NCBI GenBank assembly: GCA_902526435.1
Contig: CABZLA010000007.1
Coordinates: 1 to 48,399, forward strand
Reading direction: 5' to 3'
DNA from: an uncultured Prochlorococcus sp.
GTDB lineage: Bacteria > Cyanobacteriota > Cyanobacteriia > PCC-6307 > Cyanobiaceae
DNA: 48,399 nucleotides
Part shown: piece after piece, positions 46,021 to 48,399 of the stretch
How positions within the stretch are numbered: the stretch's first letter is position 1
Layout: each line of letters opens with the position of its first letter
Made by a program: the position numbers and the translations under genes
The notes under the pieces: generated by a model
The model's database searches: none
Seen by the model: the letters and a program-made list of their open reading frames with translations, nothing else
Told to the model about the DNA's origin: nothing

Positions 46021-46376
46021 ATATATATTTAATTGGCTTTGCTTGTGCTTTAGTTTTAATTTTAATAATTAAAAAAATTACAAATATAAAAAAAAATAAG
46101 AATATTAAGTTATCTAAATTTAAAAAGAAACTTCTAAGTAAAGAGTCATATATTGAAAAAATTTTTTCACGCGATGATGAAAAAACATTTTCTGATCCGA
46201 ATATTAATATCAATATAGGAATTTATGATAATGAAGATATTACAAATAGAAAATCTAATATTCATAGAGCAAGACTCTCAAAATTTAAGAAGTCAAAATT
46301 AAATGGAGAAACTATATTTATAGATCCAGATCAAAAGATCTATAAATATATAAATGGGAAGAAAAAATTTATCTAA
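46017..46376 (+). CDS. Single-pass membrane protein with basic cytoplasmic domain, function unknown
   Basis: The 119-residue protein has one N-terminal membrane helix (about 2-20), then a very lysine-rich stretch (KKITNIKKNKNIKLSKFKKK) and a polar C-terminal domain ending IYKYINGKKKF. Topology by the positive-inside rule places the tail in the cytoplasm. The start overlaps the upstream stop as ATGA, so the two small proteins are probably made together and may interact. No family is recognised. Confidence 0.6.
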   Translation: MNIYLIGFACALVLILIIKKITNIKKNKNIKLSKFKKKLLSKESYIEKIFSRDDEKTFSDPNININIGIYDNEDITNRKSNIHRARLSKFKKSKLNGETIFIDPDQKIYKYINGKKKFI

Positions 46377-46387
46377 TATAAAACTAC

Positions 46388-46906
46388 TTAATTACATTCA
46401 AGACTATCTCTAGTAGAAACTCCTGTAGTTGGATTAATTCCTTCAGCAATTTTGCAAAGATTTCTCTGGTCTTCACTATCCAGAATCGCGTAAGAAAAAT
46501 CTGCTCCTTCTATTTGAGCACCAGCAAAGCTACTCCCAGAAGCTATCATATTTATCAAAATGGAATTCCTTAAATCTGTTTTTTGGAAATTCACTCTATC
46601 TGCGAGAGTATCAGTTAAATCTATTCCATTAAGATTGGAACCTTTTAAGTCAGATAAAGTTAACGTTGTTCCATGAAGATCGACTTCACTAAAGTCAGCA
46701 TCTCTTGCTACCGCTCCTGCTATTGAGGACAAATGAAGATCCTCACCATGAAAATCAAAACCAGTAATATTAGATCTTACGTAACTAGGAACCTCATCTC
46801 CCTCTCCTTTAGTGGCCACATTTGCACCTGCAAAAACAGGAGAGGTAAAAATCAGAAAAGAAAAAGTCAGACATAAAAAGTATTTCAAAAAGCTAAATCG
46901 ATTCAT
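46388..46906 (-). CDS. Exported pentapeptide-repeat protein
   Basis: The 172-residue protein has a cleavable signal peptide (about 1-26, ending SPVFAGA) and then pentapeptide repeats of the A(D/N)LxX type, such as ARDADFSEVDLHGTTLTLSDLKGSNLNGIDL and SILINMIASGSSFAGAQIEGADFS. These fold into a right-handed square beta helix. Two C-terminal cysteines (RNLCKI and SLECN) may form a disulfide, fitting a thylakoid-lumen or periplasm location. Lumenal pentapeptide proteins are common in cyanobacteria, with unknown function. ATG start at 46906. Confidence 0.87.
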   Translation of the reverse strand: MNRFSFLKYFLCLTFSFLIFTSPVFAGANVATKGEGDEVPSYVRSNITGFDFHGEDLHLSSIAGAVARDADFSEVDLHGTTLTLSDLKGSNLNGIDLTDTLADRVNFQKTDLRNSILINMIASGSSFAGAQIEGADFSYAILDSEDQRNLCKIAEGINPTTGVSTRDSLECN

Positions 46907-46989
46907 GTTGAGATTTTACAGTGTCTTTATCTTATCTCAATAAGATAATGATTTAAATTGTTTTTAAAATTTGAATAAAGTTTTTAAAG

Positions 46990-47577
46990 TTATTTAACAC
47001 TATAAATTTTAAATTTAGGTTGTAAATTTGTTATGCAATCGTGAAGTTTTTTATTATCTTTGCTATTGGTAACTTTGAATTCAGATTCAACACTTCCTTC
47101 CTTATCTCTTATAGCTTGATTTAAAACAACAGAACCATTTTCATCAGAAACAGATCTATGAAAAGTTCCTCTAGGGATTTTCAAGATTAATCCACATGAT
47201 TCTAATCTTACTTTGTAGAAAGGATATTCCCAGTCTAAGTTTACGAGATAAAAAGTTCTTCCTCCTGAAATAGCTAAAAGGTTATCCTCTTGTTTGTGAT
47301 GAATATAAAACTGCCAATTACCTAATTCTTTATCATTAGGTGGACTCACAGCTGGCCCATTATGAATTACTAAGTCTCTAAAGTTTGAGTTATTAATACT
47401 AATATCGAAAAATCTGACATCTTCCGTATCACGAAATTTTTCGTAACTTTTCAATTCAAACATTTCAGATTTGTTTGGCTTGGCAAGTTCGATTTTTAAA
47501 TTTGAGTTCAATTTATTTAAAATATTAATTAAATGAAAACAGATAAATTTTGAAGATAACGTATCAGTTAACACCAA
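46990..47577 (-). CDS. Cupin-like protein, function unknown
   Basis: The 195-residue protein contains a likely single cupin barrel: NWQFYIHHKQEDNLLAISGGRTFYLVNLDW, then LILKIPRGTFHRSVSDENGSVVLNQAIRD. The P-x-G-x-x-H element and the surrounding strands resemble cupin motif 2, and histidines IHH may complete a metal site. The start is TTG at 47577 (or GTG at 47574), with an AGAGG ribosome-binding match about 10 bases upstream; a later ATG at 47463 would give 156 residues. The exact role is unknown. Confidence 0.6.
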   Translation of the reverse strand: MVLTDTLSSKFICFHLINILNKLNSNLKIELAKPNKSEMFELKSYEKFRDTEDVRFFDISINNSNFRDLVIHNGPAVSPPNDKELGNWQFYIHHKQEDNLLAISGGRTFYLVNLDWEYPFYKVRLESCGLILKIPRGTFHRSVSDENGSVVLNQAIRDKEGSVESEFKVTNSKDNKKLHDCITNLQPKFKIYSVK

Positions 47578-47660
47578 TTAAGGAACACCTCTATTAAATT
47601 AATTATTAAGGTTAATTTTTAAATATCCTTCAAAATAATTGTAAAGATTAAGAGGCTTAA

Positions 47661-48399
47661 TTAATTAAAAATTTCTAAAGGCTTTATTTCCCATGTCAAA
47701 TTATTCTTAAGGTTTGTTTTGCCTCTAAAGTTTCCAGTAATAACTGCTGTTAGGTTCGATTTTGAAGAAGATACTAATGTTAAATACCTTTCGTCTATTA
47801 ATCCTTTACCGCTTGGATCAAAACCTCTCCATCCTGCTCCAGGGATATATAATTCAGCCCATGCATGTAATTCAAATTCTTTTGGTAAAGGATCTTCAAA
47901 ATGATAACCACTAACAAATCTGCTTGGTATTCCGACTGATCTGCATGACTCAACCATTAGCATTGCTAAGTCTCTGCATGACCCAACCCTTTCTCTAAGA
48001 GTCCTGCTCGCTGGCCATGCTGGGCCAGTATGTCTTTTCGTATACTTAACTCGATCCTGAATAATTTCTATAAGTTGAAATGTAAAAGATAAGGCATTAT
48101 TGCTACTTCCTGCTAATGACTCTTGCGCTAATTCAACAGCAGAAGGATCATGCTGCCCATTTGGCATCCATCCTTCCAAAGCGCCCTGAAGATCTCTATT
48201 AATGATACTTCTACAAAAGGGTAATGTAAGGTCCCTTTCTTTTACACCATCAAGAATGCAAGGATGTTTAAGTGTCTCAACCTCGCTTATTGCTTTGATA
48301 GATAATGAATCGGTATATCCCTCAAAGGTAATTCTGTTAATCTCTTCACCACTGGCGGCAAGCAAAGGATAAAGAATTTTAGGATTTGGAGATATATTT
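47661..48399 (-). CDS. Transglutaminase-like cysteine protease family protein, 5' truncated by window edge
   Basis: The frame stays open to base 48399, so the N-terminus lies outside the window and about 246 residues are visible. The transglutaminase-core triad is present: Cys in RVGSCRDLAMLMVESC, His in ELHAWAELYIPG, and Asp in GFDPSGKGL. Upstream of the core, helices of the bacterial transglutaminase N-terminal domain are seen (LPFCRSIINRDLQGALEGW). Such proteins are predicted cysteine peptidases, often encoded next to circularly permuted ATP-grasp and alpha-E domain genes. Those neighbours would be beyond the window end. Confidence 0.88.
   Translation of the reverse strand, partial: NISPNPKILYPLLAASGEEINRITFEGYTDSLSIKAISEVETLKHPCILDGVKERDLTLPFCRSIINRDLQGALEGWMPNGQHDPSAVELAQESLAGSSNNALSFTFQLIEIIQDRVKYTKRHTGPAWPASRTLRERVGSCRDLAMLMVESCRSVGIPSRFVSGYHFEDPLPKEFELHAWAELYIPGAGWRGFDPSGKGLIDERYLTLVSSSKSNLTAVITGNFRGKTNLKNNLTWEIKPLEIFN

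Overview
The window is an AT-rich, gene-dense stretch of a cyanobacterial chromosome. It most resembles a streamlined, high-light type Prochlorococcus. The supporting evidence is very low GC, short intergenic gaps (none above about 250 bases), and photosynthesis and pigment genes (petH, petG, cytM, chlI, a lycopene cyclase, crtE). It also carries the cyanobacterial clock kinase gene sasA, the zwf-opcA pair, and the small RNA Yfr1 between an IMP-dehydrogenase-like gene (guaB3 type) and trxA. I saw no insertion sequence, prophage, integrase, CRISPR array or rRNA. The species call is from memory of gene content and order, not from a search.

Layout. 1-2.4 kb: the 3' end of clpC, a GldA-like dehydrogenase and an alpha/beta hydrolase (+). 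2.5-4.8 kb: cdsA and a PLP-dependent Orn/Lys/Arg-type decarboxylase (-). 4.9-7.1 kb: an ABC1/UbiB kinase-like protein and a membrane-anchored helix-turn-helix protein (+). 7.1-8.7 kb: malQ (-). 8.9-9.9 kb: prs (+). 9.9-10.9 kb: two poorly known proteins, one possibly CpcS/CpeS-like (-). 11-12.3 kb: sasA and tRNA-Glu(TTC). 12.3-12.8 kb: a START-like protein (-). 13-18.5 kb: petH, zwf, opcA and cobB (+). 18.5-20.9 kb: a DUF212 membrane protein, crtE and folD (-). 20.9-22.4 kb: a seven-helix HD phosphohydrolase (+). 22.4-24.5 kb: a small membrane protein and leuA (-). 24.8-26.3 kb: a GH57 glucan enzyme (+). 26.4-30.2 kb: lycopene cyclase and gyrA (-). 30.4-34.6 kb: guaB3, Yfr1, trxA, hisH, rsmD, cytM and a SpoU/TrmJ methylase (+), with petG antisense to the rsmD end. 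34.8-41.7 kb: chlI, ruvC, 5-formyl-THF cyclo-ligase, sufE, hom, a small protein, and a peptide/nickel-type ABC binding protein plus one permease (+). 41.7-48.4 kb: a DUF1400 hydrolase (-), an MFS transporter (+), a DUF2834 protein (-), a PfkB kinase and two small membrane proteins (+), a pentapeptide-repeat protein, a cupin-like protein and a truncated transglutaminase-like protein (-).

Functional links. PetH makes NADPH in the light. Zwf and OpcA supply it in the dark through the oxidative pentose phosphate pathway, and MalQ and the GH57 enzyme handle glycogen. SasA is the clock output kinase that would time such a switch. CrtE, the lycopene cyclase and ChlI, together with tRNA-Glu as tetrapyrrole precursor, feed pigment synthesis. 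Most of the window is housekeeping. The points worth a second look are the membrane-anchored PetH without a phycobilisome linker, Yfr1, a degenerate GyrA box, an incomplete ABC transporter, two coupled small membrane proteins, and a minus-strand terminator-like hairpin with no gene to terminate.
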